Counted from the first letter of the stretch, positions 51,645 through 61,795 are shown. The stretch is DNA of 64,000 bases from Streptomyces taklimakanensis (GCF_009709575.1 NZ_WIXO01000001.1:4900001-4964000); one strand, 5' to 3'. Notes: generated by a model not told the origin, from the letters alone. Program-made: numbers and translations.

Positions 51645-52195
51645 AGCCACCCCAACCGGTCGCCCAGGGAGGCCCCCATGCGGTCCGCCGCCGCGTCGGC
51701 GGAGGACCGGGGCGCCACGTGGTCCAGCACCGACGCCCACTCCAGGATGATCGTGGCCACCGTCTCCGCCTCCCACTCCTGCCGGTCGTCGTAGCCCGTG
51801 CGCCGCAGGGCCCGTCGCACGGCGCCCGGGTCGAGGTCGAACGTCGACGGCTCACCCGGCGCGGCCTCCCGGGTGCCGCGGTGCAGTCGGATCGGCGGTT
51901 CGTCGTCGTGGCCGCCGCCGCGGTGGTCGGCCAGGACGTGGCCCAGTTCGTGCAGGACGATGTGTCGTTGGTGGGCGCGGCTGGTCTCCTTCTGGAAGAC
52001 GATGTAGTCGGCCCCGGGCGCCCCCACCCACATGCCGAACGGCCCCGGGACGGGGATGGGGTAGGGGACCAGCCGCAGGGGCCTGCCGCGCCGTCGTTCC
52101 ACCCGTCGGCACAGCTCGGCCACGTCCAGGGGCGGCCGGATGTCCAGTTCCTTGAGGAGCCGCCGGCAGCGGCGGCGCAGTTCGCGTTCCCTCAC
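51641..52195 (-). CDS. ImmA/IrrE-family metallopeptidase
   Basis: A 184-aa protein with the zinc motif HELGH at residues 82-86 and an acidic helix EWEAETVATIILEWASVL that can supply the third ligand. In known systems ImmA cleaves a partner XRE repressor to release transcription. The partner is probably the gene directly upstream, with which it overlaps by four bases. Confidence 0.9.
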   Translation of the reverse strand: MRERELRRRCRRLLKELDIRPPLDVAELCRRVERRRGRPLRLVPYPIPVPGPFGMWVGAPGADYIVFQKETSRAHQRHIVLHELGHVLADHRGGGHDDEPPIRLHRGTREAAPGEPSTFDLDPGAVRRALRRTGYDDRQEWEAETVATIILEWASVLDHVAPRSSADAAADRMGASLGDRLGWL

Positions 52196-52650
52196 GGTGA
52201 CCGTTCCCCCTCGTCGGTGCGGTGCCGGCGGTCCAGCTCCAGGACGTGTTCGACGATCTCCACGGTCGCGGCCAGGGCTTCCGGGGAGAGTTCCAGGGCG
52301 CGCAGCGCCAGGTCGCGGACGCCCGTGTTCTCGGCCACGCGGGCCAGTTCGGCCTCCGCGGCGCGGGTGGCCTCCGTGGCGCGACCCCCGTCCAGGAAGG
52401 AGGAGGCGGGGACGGCGAAGAAGCGGGCCAGGGCGGTCAGCAGCTCGGTGGACGGGTGGCGCTTGGTGCCCTTGCGCAGGGCCGAGAGGTAGGCGCCGCT
52501 CACGCGTACGCCGGGATTCGCCCTCCGGACGGCCGAGGCCACTTCCTCGTTGGTGTACCGGCGCCCCGTCGGGCCGTACGGGCGCACCTCGTCGAAGAGC
52601 CGGTCGAGCCGCTCACCGGGCGCCGCCGGACCTCCCGCGTCGGACCTCAC
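52192..52650 (-). CDS. XRE-family regulator
   Basis: A 152-aa DNA-binding protein. The HTH lies at about 32-85 (YTNEEVASAVRRANPGVRVS, GAYLSALRKGTKRHPSTELL). The C-terminal helical part is Ala/Glu-rich and may dimerise. GTG 52650 follows GGAGGTG by four bases. It heads a three-gene operon with ImmA and the membrane protein and is the likely substrate of ImmA. Confidence 0.85.
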   Translation of the reverse strand: MRSDAGGPAAPGERLDRLFDEVRPYGPTGRRYTNEEVASAVRRANPGVRVSGAYLSALRKGTKRHPSTELLTALARFFAVPASSFLDGGRATEATRAAEAELARVAENTGVRDLALRALELSPEALAATVEIVEHVLELDRRHRTDEGERSP

Positions 52651-53316
52651 TCCCGCACCTCCACGCGCGTCGGACCGGGCGCCGCCTCGCGTCGCGCCGC
52701 GCCGGCCGTGGTAGGCACAGAAGGGTGGCAGGAGCGGGGAGGCGAGTCCAGTCGTGCGGCGGGGCGGTGCGCGAAGGTCGGGGGCGGGGCGGGCACGGGG
52801 AGGCCGGAAACCGCCTGACAGGTGGTATTACCGGCAAAAGGAACCGGCGCTATTCGGTCGAGTTGCCAAGGGGACCGCGCGGCGGTCGTCTCGTCGTACC
52901 GGCTGGTAGAGGCGGTCGGGCGAGTGGTTTACACCATTGTACCGGCAGCGTGTGGGCGAGACCCCGGGCTCCAGGGGTGCACGCCGGGGCGTGAGAAAGT
53001 GATTACGCTCCGGTTGATTCCGGTCACGCAAAGGCGAACAGGCGTCGACGTCTTGGCGGGAGGACGTTCGCGAGAGCCCCGAATGGCGCACCATGAACTC
53101 GGGAGCCGGCAGGCCCGGAGCGGTTGACGCGACGGGGTCCGAGCCGGCCGCCCACGGTGCCGCCGTACACCTCCGGGGAGGGGAGCCCCGGGTACCGCGA
53201 CACCACCGCAAGGGGAGACGAAGTCCGCGCGACGGACCGGCGACGGCGTCCGCGGCTTCCGGGCATGGGACGGCACCGTGCGCTCGCGCGTACCGTCCGG
53301 GGGGAGTCACCAACCG
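52651..53316. other. Divergent intergenic region upstream of the polysaccharide locus
   Basis: These 666 bases separate the XRE operon from the deacetylase gene. A low-G+C patch at about 52820-53030 (including TTTACACCATTGTACC) is the best candidate for promoters in both directions. Open frames here lack codon bias. Confidence 0.4.
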
Positions 53317-55623
53317 ATGAGGCATGTGATCCGCACCGCCGCGGCCGGCCTGGCCGCGGCCCTGACGGCGGTCCTCGTGCCGGTCGCCCAGGCCGGCGCC
53401 GAGGAACCGCCCGCACCACGCGTCGACCTGCGCGTCCTGGTCGTCGACGACGGCGGGCCCGCCGTCGACGCCATCGGCTCCGCGCTCGACGACGCCGGTA
53501 CCCCGTACACCACGGTCGACCTGACCGACGCCGGACGCCCCACCGTGGACGCGGACTTCCTCGGCGACACCGTGGACGGCCGTCCGCGCGCCAGGTACCA
53601 GGGCGTGGTGCTGCCGGGCGAGAACCCGTTCGGCGCCGACTCGCCGGAGACGGCCGCGCTCGCCGCGTACGAGCGGGAGTTCGGCGTCCGGCAGGTCGAC
53701 GCCTACACCTACGCCAACCCCGCCGTCGGTCTGAACTGGGCCCGGGACCCGGGCTACGCGGGCCCCCTGGACGGCAGGACCGCCCGGGTCACCGCCGCCG
53801 GGAAGGCCGGACCGTTCGGCTACCTGGAAGGCGGGGTGCCCTTCGAGGACAACGACCCGCGGATCGACGAGAGCTACGGCTACCTGGCCGTCCCCCTCGC
53901 CGACCCGCCCGAGGGCGCCGTGTTCACCCCGTACGTCGAGATGACCGTCCCGGGCACCGAGGCGAAGGGCTCACTGGTCGGCGAGTACGTCCACGACGGT
54001 CGCAGCGAACTGGTCGTCACGTTCGCCTACAACCGGTACCAGACGCAGTACCGGCTGCTGGCCCGGGGCATCGTGGCCTGGCTGACCGGGGGCGTCCACC
54101 TGGGCGTGGACCGCAACCACTTCGCCGTCCACGTCGACGACGTCCTCGCCGCCGACGACCGCTGGAACACCGAACTGAACTGCACCCCCGGCGACGTCGA
54201 CTGCGGCGAGGCCGGCGAGGGCGTGGAGAGCGACCCGATCCGGATGACCGCCGCGGACGCCGAGTACGCCGCCCGGTGGTCCGCCGACCGCGGCCTCACC
54301 CTGGACCTGGCCTTCAACGGCGGCGGCAGCGTGGCCCACCGGGCCGAGAACGGCGGCGCCGATCCGCTCGCCGACCGGCTCCTGGCCGACCGGGACGACC
54401 ACCGCTGGATCAACCACACCTACGACCACCCCTTCCTGGGGTGCGTCCAGGACACGACCGTGGTGCCGTGGCGGTGCGCGACCGACGAGGACGGGAACAC
54501 CGTCTGGACGAGCCGGGAGTTCATCGCCGCGCAGATCGAGGACAACCTCGTCTGGGCCACCGCCCACCACCTGGAGGTCGACCCCTCCGAACTGGTCACC
54601 GGCGAGCACTCCGGCCTGGTCACCCTGCCGCAACAGCCCGTCGACAACCCCGACCTCGCGCCCGCGCTCGCCGACAACGGGGTCGCCTGGCTGGCCTCGG
54701 ACTCCTCCCGGGAGAGCCGCCAGCGCGCCGTCGGACCGGCCCTCACCGTGCCGCGCCACCCGATGAACATCTTCTACAACGCCGGCCGGACCGTCGAGCA
54801 GGTCGACGAGTACAACTGGATCTACACCCGCGCCTCCGACGGCGGCAGCGGGATCTGCGAGACCGCCCCCAACACCACCTGCCTGGACGCCCCGCTGGAC
54901 GTCCCGGCCGGCTACGAGTCCCACATCGTGCCGCTGGAGGCCCGAATCGCCCTCCGCCACGTGCTGTCCAACGATCCGCGCCCGCACTTCGTCCACCAGT
55001 CCAACCTGGCCGAGGACCGCATCGCCTACCCGGCGCTGAACCGGATCCTGGACGACTACGACGATCTGTTCGCCGACAACGCCCCGCTGGTCAACCTGCC
55101 GATGAGGGACATCGGCGAGGAGATGGCACGGCGCACGGCCTGGCGCGGGGCCCTGGACGGCGGGAACGTCACCGCCCACCGCACCGGCGACACCGTGACC
55201 GTCGTCGCGCCCGCCGGGGTGGACGTTCCCGTCACCGTGCCCGAGGGCACCACCCGGCGGGTCGACGGAACCGGACGGAGCGTCGGCGAGGCGTACGCGG
55301 GCCTGCGCACCGGCTGGGTCGACGCCGACGCCGGTGAACAGCGGGTGACCTTCGACCTGGGCGGCGCCCCCACGCCTCCCCCGAACCCCGAGGGGCCAAA
55401 GGAGCCGGAGGGGCCGGAGGGGCCCGTGGACCGGTGCCTTCCCGAACTCCCGCGCTTCCCGGAGCTCGTGGACCTCCTGGACCTCCTGGAGGAGCTGTGC
55501 GGCCGGCTCACGGCGGAGGCCGAGCGGTTCACCACCCCGGACGGGAAACCGCGCACACCCGTGGGCGTCCTCGAACCGGTGCCGTACGGCCCGGGGGACA
55601 CCACCGTCCGCACCGGCGGCTGA
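53317..55623 (+). CDS. Secreted PelA/Agd3-like polysaccharide deacetylase
   Basis: A 768-aa secreted protein with a signal peptide at about 1-29 (ending AQAGAEE). Residues 35-240 resemble a flavodoxin-like domain (DLRVLVVDDGGPAVDAIGSA). The deacetylase core follows: HFAVHVDDVLAADDRWNTE with Asp274-Asp275, and INHTYDHPFLGC with His367 and His371, the Asp plus HxxxH metal site of CE4/CE18 enzymes. Later come SGLVTLPQQP and a Pro-rich linker. The order fits the CE18 deacetylases PelA and fungal Agd3, which partly deacetylate GalNAc polymers. ATG 53317 has GGGGAG upstream. It heads the polysaccharide locus. Confidence 0.72.
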   Translation: MRHVIRTAAAGLAAALTAVLVPVAQAGAEEPPAPRVDLRVLVVDDGGPAVDAIGSALDDAGTPYTTVDLTDAGRPTVDADFLGDTVDGRPRARYQGVVLPGENPFGADSPETAALAAYEREFGVRQVDAYTYANPAVGLNWARDPGYAGPLDGRTARVTAAGKAGPFGYLEGGVPFEDNDPRIDESYGYLAVPLADPPEGAVFTPYVEMTVPGTEAKGSLVGEYVHDGRSELVVTFAYNRYQTQYRLLARGIVAWLTGGVHLGVDRNHFAVHVDDVLAADDRWNTELNCTPGDVDCGEAGEGVESDPIRMTAADAEYAARWSADRGLTLDLAFNGGGSVAHRAENGGADPLADRLLADRDDHRWINHTYDHPFLGCVQDTTVVPWRCATDEDGNTVWTSREFIAAQIEDNLVWATAHHLEVDPSELVTGEHSGLVTLPQQPVDNPDLAPALADNGVAWLASDSSRESRQRAVGPALTVPRHPMNIFYNAGRTVEQVDEYNWIYTRASDGGSGICETAPNTTCLDAPLDVPAGYESHIVPLEARIALRHVLSNDPRPHFVHQSNLAEDRIAYPALNRILDDYDDLFADNAPLVNLPMRDIGEEMARRTAWRGALDGGNVTAHRTGDTVTVVAPAGVDVPVTVPEGTTRRVDGTGRSVGEAYAGLRTGWVDADAGEQRVTFDLGGAPTPPPNPEGPKEPEGPEGPVDRCLPELPRFPELVDLLDLLEELCGRLTAEAERFTTPDGKPRTPVGVLEPVPYGPGDTTVRTGG

Positions 55624-55733
55624 CCCGTGTCGGGGCCCGGCAGGGACCGACGGGAAACGACCGAACAGAACGGAACCGACCGGACCATCCGCCGGTCGTA
55701 CCCGCTCCCGTACCCAGGAGACAGCGAACCGCC

Positions 55734-57257
55734 ATGTACGGACCGTCGGCCGAACCGAGCCCCGGCACGCCCTCGGTGACCCTGCTCACCGAGGGGACCT
55801 ACCCCCACGGCCACGGCGGCGTCAGCGTCTGGTGCGACCAGATGGTGCGCGGCATGCCCGACGTGGACTTCCGCGTCGTCGCCGTCACCGCGACCGGACG
55901 AGAGGCTCCCGTCTGGGAGGTCCCCGCCCACGTGCGCGCCGTCCACACCGTGCCCATGTGGGGTCCGCCACCGTCCGGGAGGGCCCCGCGCGGCCGGACC
56001 CTGCGCCGCTTCCTCACCCGTCTGGAGGGGTTCCTGACCGCCCTCCTCGACCCGGGGCAGGAGCACCTCTTCACCGCCGGCCTCCACGACCTGGCCGACC
56101 ACGCGGACCGGGGCGAGCTCTCGCCGGCCCTGCGCACCGAGGGCGCCGTCCGCGCCCTCGTCCACCTGTGGAACCGACCCGCCCTGCCCACCGCCGCCGC
56201 CCGGCCCACCCTCCACGACGCGCTGACCGCCATCGACCTGCTGGAACACGCCCTGCGTCCGCTGGCCGCGCCACCGGTCGTCGACGGGGTCACCCACGCG
56301 GTCAGCGGAGGACTGGCCACCTTGCCGGCGCTGGTCGCCCACCGCCGCCACGGCGTCCCGTTCCTGCTCACCGAGCACGGCGTCTACCTGCGCGAGCGCT
56401 ACTTGGGCAGCCGGGCCGACCCCCACCGGTGGCCGGTCAAGGCGCTGATGCTGGGCTTCTTCCGGCTGTTGGCGCGGGAGGGCTACCGGTGCGCCGCGCT
56501 GGTCACTCCCGGCAACCGCTACAACCGCCGCTGGGAGGAGCACGGCGGCGCCCCGCCCGAGCGAATACGCACCGTCTACAACGGCGTCGACCCCGCCGCG
56601 TTCCCGCCCGCCGGGCCCGAACCGGAGACGCCGACGCTCAGTTGGGCCGGACGCATCGACCCGATCAAGGACCTGGCGACCCTCGTCCGCGCCTTCGCGC
56701 TGGTGCGGAAGGAGGTGCCCGAGGCCCGGCTGCGGATCTTCGGAGGCACTCCGCGCGGCGCGGAGGGCTACCGCGCGGAGGTGGCGGAACTCGCCGCCGA
56801 ACTGGGCGTCGGCGACGGCGTCGCCTTCGAGGGACGCGTGGAGGACATCCGGGACGCCTACGCCGCCGGGAACGTGGTGATGCTCTCCAGCGTCAGCGAG
56901 GGCTTCCCCTTCACCCTGATCGAGGCCATGTCCTGTGGACGCGCCACCGTCTCCACGGACGTGGGCGGTGTGCGCGAGGCGGTGGGGGAGTGCGGGCTCG
57001 TGGTGCCGCCCCGCGACCCGGAGGCCATGGCACGGGCGGCGCTGCGGCTCCTGGGCGACGCGGGGACGCGAGCCCGGATGGGGGAGGGCGCCCGACTACG
57101 GGTGATCGAACAGTTCACGCTCCGACAGACCATCGGGGCCTTCCGCGACATATACCACGAACTCGCCGCCGGGCGGACCGGAGCCGGGGGACGGCCCGAC
57201 CGGGCGGAGCGGACCCACCCCCTCGTTCTGGCCCGGGCCGCGGGAGGTGCCGGATGA
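55734..57257 (+). CDS. pelF: PelF-type GT4 glycosyltransferase
   Basis: A 507-aa cytoplasmic glycosyltransferase. The N-terminus LLTEGTYPHGHGGVSVWCDQ is the PelF signature. The C-terminal donor site has LSWAGRIDPIKDLATLVRAF, LSSVSEGFPFTLIEAMSCG with the EX7E glutamates, and TDVGGVREAVGE. In Pel systems PelF uses UDP-GalNAc to polymerise the chain. It overlaps the next gene by four bases (ATGA), so it is coupled to the membrane protein. Confidence 0.9.
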   Translation: MYGPSAEPSPGTPSVTLLTEGTYPHGHGGVSVWCDQMVRGMPDVDFRVVAVTATGREAPVWEVPAHVRAVHTVPMWGPPPSGRAPRGRTLRRFLTRLEGFLTALLDPGQEHLFTAGLHDLADHADRGELSPALRTEGAVRALVHLWNRPALPTAAARPTLHDALTAIDLLEHALRPLAAPPVVDGVTHAVSGGLATLPALVAHRRHGVPFLLTEHGVYLRERYLGSRADPHRWPVKALMLGFFRLLAREGYRCAALVTPGNRYNRRWEEHGGAPPERIRTVYNGVDPAAFPPAGPEPETPTLSWAGRIDPIKDLATLVRAFALVRKEVPEARLRIFGGTPRGAEGYRAEVAELAAELGVGDGVAFEGRVEDIRDAYAAGNVVMLSSVSEGFPFTLIEAMSCGRATVSTDVGGVREAVGECGLVVPPRDPEAMARAALRLLGDAGTRARMGEGARLRVIEQFTLRQTIGAFRDIYHELAAGRTGAGGRPDRAERTHPLVLARAAGGAG

Positions 57258-58771
57258 GCGGCACGCTCAGGCTCGTTCCCGGCGCCCCCCGGCCGGAGGG
57301 CGGGCGGGCGACGCCCCGGCCGCGGCGGCGGCCGAGCCGGTCCGTCGACCCGCTGGACGAACTGGCGCGCGAGACGGCGGAGGTGTGCGCGGCGGCCGTC
57401 CACCCCGACGAGATCGCCGCCCACCTGGAGGCCCAGGGACTGACGAACGAGCAGATCGAGCGCCGCTACGGACGGCGGGACACCTTCGAGGTCGCCGCCG
57501 AACTCTTCGCCAGGGTGCCGCGCGCCCACCCCGAGCCCCCGCCCACCCCCGACCCCTGGCGGGCCGATCCGGTCAACGCGCTGCTGCGCGGGCTGGTGTT
57601 CACCCTCCCCGGACTCGGCTACGCGCTGGGCGCGCCCTTCCTCACCGGGGCTCCCGGCCCACTCGGTCTGCCCTCCGGCACGGGAGCGCTGGTCGCCTCC
57701 GCGCTCGCCGCCTGGGCGTGGAACCAAGGTCTGGCGCACCGCGCGTACGCCGCGTCGGCGACGGGCGGACGCGCGGCGGCCGGACGCGTGCTGCGGACGG
57801 GCGCTCCGCTGGGCGCGGCGGTGGCGCCGGTGGTGGCGCCGGCGGCGGAGGCCGCGCTGCCCGGGGCGCCCGCACCCGGCGCGGCGCTCGCCTTCGCCGT
57901 CGGACAGGCGGTGTACCTGGTCGGGGCCACCGCCCTGCTGGTACTGGGACGCGAACGGCTGCTGTTGCTCGCCCTGCTGCCGTCGACGGTGGGCGCGGCG
58001 CTGCTGCTGCCCGGCTCAGCCGCCGGTTCCGCCATCGGGGCCGGCGCCGGAGCGGACGCGGCGGCCCGCACCGCCGTCCTGGTCCTCACCGTCTGCGGGG
58101 TGTCGGTGATCGCGGCACGGGAGACCGTCCGGGCCGTCGGGGAGGCGGGGGCGAGGGGGGACCCCCGTGGGGCGGGGCCCGCGCGGCGGGCGTCCCTGCC
58201 GTACGGGCTGTTCGGCCTGGGCTGCGGCGTGCTCACGACCCTGGCCGCCCTGGGGGACGTGCTGTGGCACGGCGCGGGCGCGGCGATGGCCGGGTCCGTG
58301 GTCGTCGCCCTCACCCTCAGCATGGGCGCGGCCGAGTGGTCGCTGTACCGCTGCCGCTCCCTGGCGCTGGCCGCGCTGACGGCCGGCACCACCGTCACGG
58401 GGCTGCCGTGGCGGGCCGGGCGGGCCCTGGGGGTGTGTCTGGCCGGGTACCTCGCGGCTCTGACCGTCCTCGTCCTGAGCGCCGACATGCTGTGGAGCGA
58501 CGGCCCGCCGCCCGACCGGGTCCGACTGCCCGCGGTCCTCGCCCTGGGCGCGGTGCTGTGGACGGGCCTGCTGCTCCAGGCGTTCGGCGCCGCACGGCTC
58601 CCCGCCGCGGTGGTCCTGGTCGCCGCCGCGGCCGACACCGCCGCGATCGCGTGGCACCTGCCCGGGCCGGGCGGACCGGCCGGCATCCACCTCGTCGTCT
58701 GCGGTGCGGCGGCCGCCGTCCTGGTCGCCGCCGCCACCGCACGACTCGGCCGGATCACCTCCCACCGCTGA
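57254..58771 (+). CDS. Polytopic membrane protein, probable polysaccharide export partner
   Basis: A 505-aa protein. The first 105 residues are cytoplasmic and charged (VHPDEIAAHLEAQGLTNEQI, RYGRRDTFEVAAELFARVP); after that come about 12 hydrophobic segments to the end. It occupies the position of PelG, the flippase-like partner of PelF, and is translationally coupled to PelF. I see no clear PelG motifs, so the export role is inferred from context. Confidence 0.65.
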   Translation: MSGTLRLVPGAPRPEGGRATPRPRRRPSRSVDPLDELARETAEVCAAAVHPDEIAAHLEAQGLTNEQIERRYGRRDTFEVAAELFARVPRAHPEPPPTPDPWRADPVNALLRGLVFTLPGLGYALGAPFLTGAPGPLGLPSGTGALVASALAAWAWNQGLAHRAYAASATGGRAAAGRVLRTGAPLGAAVAPVVAPAAEAALPGAPAPGAALAFAVGQAVYLVGATALLVLGRERLLLLALLPSTVGAALLLPGSAAGSAIGAGAGADAAARTAVLVLTVCGVSVIAARETVRAVGEAGARGDPRGAGPARRASLPYGLFGLGCGVLTTLAALGDVLWHGAGAAMAGSVVVALTLSMGAAEWSLYRCRSLALAALTAGTTVTGLPWRAGRALGVCLAGYLAALTVLVLSADMLWSDGPPPDRVRLPAVLALGAVLWTGLLLQAFGAARLPAAVVLVAAAADTAAIAWHLPGPGGPAGIHLVVCGAAAAVLVAAATARLGRITSHR

Positions 58772-58922
58772 CCCGCCCCATCGGAACCCCGTCGGTACCC
58801 CACCGGCACCCCACCGGCACGGCGACGGCCGACCGCCGGGCGGACCGCAACGACAACGGCACCACAGCGAACAGGACCGACCACCAGCCGGCGCCACAGC
58901 CGGCGGAAACGGAGTCACGCCC

Positions 58923-59960
58923 ATGACCGCAGCAGCACCGGAACCGTCGACGTCGCGAACGTCGGCCGGGACGACGGTCGCCGTCACCGGCGCCGAGGGG
59001 TTCATCGGCTCGCACCTGGTCGAGGCGCTCGTCGCCGCCGGCCACCGGGTGCGCGCGATGGTGCAGTACAACTCCTTCTCCTCCTTCGGCTGGCTGGAGA
59101 CCCTGCCGAAGGAGGTGCTGGACGCCACCGAGATCGTCCTCGGCGACGTCCGCGACCCCGGCTCGGTCAACGGACTGGTCAAGGGCACCGAGACCGTCTA
59201 CCACCTGGCCGCGCTCATCGCGATCCCCTACTCCTACCGCGCCCCGCACAGCTACGTGGAGACCAACGTCACCGGCACCCTCAACGTGCTGGAGGCCGTA
59301 CGGCACCTGGACGTCCCGCGCCTGGTGCACACCTCCACCAGCGAGACCTACGGCACCGCCCGGACGGTGCCCATCACCGAGGACCACCCCATCAACACCC
59401 AGTCCCCGTACGCCGCCTCCAAGGCCGGCGGCGACCGGCTCGCCGACAGCTACCACGCCGCCTTCGGCACCCCCGTGGTCACCCTGCGGCCGTTCAACAC
59501 CTACGGGCCGCGCCAGTCCATGCGCGCCGTCATCCCCACCGTGATCGGCCAGATCGCCGCCGGCCGCCGCACCATCACCCTCGGCGACCTGCGCCCCACC
59601 CGCGACTTCACCTACGTCGAGGACACCGTCGCCGCCTTCCTCGCCGTCGGCACCGCGCCCGCCGAGGCCGTCGTCGGACGCACCTTCAACGCCGGGACGG
59701 GCGGCGAGATCTCCGTCGGGGACCTGGCCGCCCTCATCGGCAAGGTCATGGAGACCGACGTGGAGGTCCTCCAGGACACCGAGCGCGTACGCCCCGCCGA
59801 CTCCGAGGTGATGCGCCTGGTCTGCGACGCCTCCCGGCTGCGCGCCGCCACCGGCTGGGCTCCGCGCCACGACCTGGCGGAGGGCCTGGCCCACACCGTG
59901 GCGTTCTTCCGCGACCCGGCCAACCTGGCCCGCTACAAGACGGACCTCTACAACGTCTGA
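58923..59960 (+). CDS. LegB-type NAD-dependent nucleotide-sugar 4,6-dehydratase
   Basis: A 345-aa extended SDR enzyme. The NAD site is TGAEGFIGSHLVEALVAAGH. VRAMVQYNSFSSFGWLE is typical of the LegB group, STSETYGTA gives the Ser/Thr-rich catalytic site, and YAASK is the YxxxK pair. Relatives dehydrate UDP-GlcNAc or GDP sugars. It probably supplies a modified sugar for the polymer; an epimerase reaction is an alternative. Confidence 0.85.
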   Translation: MTAAAPEPSTSRTSAGTTVAVTGAEGFIGSHLVEALVAAGHRVRAMVQYNSFSSFGWLETLPKEVLDATEIVLGDVRDPGSVNGLVKGTETVYHLAALIAIPYSYRAPHSYVETNVTGTLNVLEAVRHLDVPRLVHTSTSETYGTARTVPITEDHPINTQSPYAASKAGGDRLADSYHAAFGTPVVTLRPFNTYGPRQSMRAVIPTVIGQIAAGRRTITLGDLRPTRDFTYVEDTVAAFLAVGTAPAEAVVGRTFNAGTGGEISVGDLAALIGKVMETDVEVLQDTERVRPADSEVMRLVCDASRLRAATGWAPRHDLAEGLAHTVAFFRDPANLARYKTDLYNV

Positions 59961-59998
59961 CCGGCGGCCGACCGGCGTCTGACCGGCGGCCGACCGGC
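59955..59998 (+). repeat. 22-bp perfect tandem duplication
   Basis: GTCTGACCGGCGGCCGACCGGC is present twice in direct tandem (59955-59976 and 59977-59998). The first copy contains the dehydratase stop codon. Confidence 0.9.
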
Positions 59999-60100
59999 CC
60001 GCCCACCCGGACCGTCCGGACGACGCGAACCGTTCCACCCGCCGCGCGTCCGCGCGCCGTCCCGCGACCGTCACCCACCCCCGTGGAGAGGACAGCACCG

Positions 60101-60814
60101 ATGCACGCAGTCATCATGGCCGGAGGCAAGGGAGTCCGGCTCCGCCCCTACACCACCGCCCTGCCCAAGCCCCTGGTGCCCATCGGCGACCGGCACGCGA
60201 TCCTGGAGATCGTGATGCGGCAGCTCGCCGGCGCCGGGTTCACCAGCTGCACCCTGGCCATCGGCCACCTGGGCCACATCATCCGCGCCTACGTCGGCGA
60301 CGGCACCCAGTGGGGCCTGCGCGTCGACTACGCCACCGAGGAGAGCCCGCTGGGCACCATGGGGCCGCTGCTGACGATGCTCGACCGGCTTCCGGAGCAC
60401 TTCCTGGCGATGAACGGCGACATCCTCACCGACCTCGACTTCGGCGACGTGCTGCGCGCCCACCGCGAGACCGGAGCGCCCCTGACCATCGCCACCCACG
60501 CCCGCACCGTGGACATCGACTTCGGTGTGCTCGACACCGAGTCCGGGCGGGTCACCGGCTTCGCCGAGAAGCCCAGCATGGACTACCGCGTCTCCATGGG
60601 CGTCTACGGCGTCTCGCGCGCCACCCTCGCCCGCTACACCCCCGGACTGCCGCTGGGCTTCGACGAGGTGGTGCTCGACCTGCTGGCGGCCGAGACGCCG
60701 CCGCACGCCTACGAGTTCGACGGGTACTGGCTCGACATCGGGCGGCCCGACGACTACGACCGGGCCAACGCCGAGTTCACCGCCCGCCGCGGCCAACTGA
60801 TCAAGGGAGCGTGA
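60101..60814 (+). CDS. Sugar-phosphate nucleotidyltransferase
   Basis: A 237-aa enzyme with the nucleotidyltransferase signature MAGGKGVRLRPYTTALPKPL, the metal Asp in MNGDILTDLDF and FAEKPSMDYRVSMGVYGV. It makes an NDP-sugar from a sugar 1-phosphate. It sits between the two SDR genes, so together they likely form the precursor pathway. ATG 60101 follows GGAGAGGAC. Confidence 0.9.
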   Translation: MHAVIMAGGKGVRLRPYTTALPKPLVPIGDRHAILEIVMRQLAGAGFTSCTLAIGHLGHIIRAYVGDGTQWGLRVDYATEESPLGTMGPLLTMLDRLPEHFLAMNGDILTDLDFGDVLRAHRETGAPLTIATHARTVDIDFGVLDTESGRVTGFAEKPSMDYRVSMGVYGVSRATLARYTPGLPLGFDEVVLDLLAAETPPHAYEFDGYWLDIGRPDDYDRANAEFTARRGQLIKGA

Positions 60815-60823
60815 CCGCACGCC

Positions 60824-61795
60824 ATGCGCGTACTCGTCCTGGGAGCCACCGGCTATCTGGGCGGGCACATCGTGGAGCACCTGCGCGCCCTGCCGGGCGT
60901 GTGGGTGCTCCGCGCGGGGCGGGGGGACAGGTCCCGCCCCCGCCCCACGCCCGGACCGTCCGCCGCTCCGCCCGCCGCCGAGGAGCCCGATCCGGCCGTG
61001 GACCTCGCCACCGTCGACCCGTCCGAACTGGCCACGCTCCTGTGGGAGCTGAGCCCCGACGCCGTCGTCAACTGCGCGGGCGCGGTCGGCGGCGACGCCC
61101 TGCGGCAGACCGAGGTGAACGCCCGCGGCCCGGCCGTCCTCTGCGCGGCCCTGCGCGAGGCCGTCCCCGACGTCCGACTGGTCCACCTGGGCTCGGCGGC
61201 CGAGTACGGGCCGGGCGAGCCCGGCCACCCCGTGGCCGAGGACCACCCCACCCGCCCGGTCGGCCTGTACGGAGCCGCCAAGCTGGCCGGGACCCTGGCC
61301 GTCACCGACTCCGGCCTGAACGCCGTCGTCCTGCGGGTGTTCAACCCCGTCGGCCCCGGCGCCCCGCCCACCTCGCTGCCCGGCCGGTTCGCCGCCGAGC
61401 TGCGCCGGGCACTGCCCGACGGGGTGGTGCGCGTCGGCGACCTGTCCGCGCACCGCGACTTCGTCGACGCCCGCGACGTGGCCCGTGCCGCGGCCGCCGC
61501 CGCCCTCGCCCCGCGGCGGCTGCCGAAGGTCCTCAACATCGCCCGGGGACACGCCCGCCCGGTGCGGGACGTCGCCGAGGGGCTGGCCCGGGCCGCCGGC
61601 TTCGGCGGCCGGATCGAGGAGCGGGGAGCGGGCCCGGCCCGCTCGGCCGCCGTGGCCTGGCAGCAGGCCGACATCACCGCCGCGGGCGAGGCCCTGGACT
61701 GGCGGCCCCACCACACCCTGGGGGAGTCCCTCGCCGATCTGTGGAAGGCGGCGGAGACCGGACCGGGGGCCGAGGAGGAGGAGACACCGAGGTGA
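60824..61795 (+). CDS. NAD(P)-dependent sugar epimerase/reductase (SDR)
   Basis: A 323-aa extended SDR protein. The cofactor site is LGATGYLGGHIVEHLRALPG. HLGSAAEYGPG and LYGAAKLAG give the catalytic Ser and YxxxK, and RDFVDARDVARA is a common SDR motif. A low-complexity Pro/Arg insert lies at about residues 40-55. It probably finishes the sugar started by the LegB-type dehydratase. It overlaps the next gene by four bases. Confidence 0.85.
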   Translation: MRVLVLGATGYLGGHIVEHLRALPGVWVLRAGRGDRSRPRPTPGPSAAPPAAEEPDPAVDLATVDPSELATLLWELSPDAVVNCAGAVGGDALRQTEVNARGPAVLCAALREAVPDVRLVHLGSAAEYGPGEPGHPVAEDHPTRPVGLYGAAKLAGTLAVTDSGLNAVVLRVFNPVGPGAPPTSLPGRFAAELRRALPDGVVRVGDLSAHRDFVDARDVARAAAAAALAPRRLPKVLNIARGHARPVRDVAEGLARAAGFGGRIEERGAGPARSAAVAWQQADITAAGEALDWRPHHTLGESLADLWKAAETGPGAEEEETPR

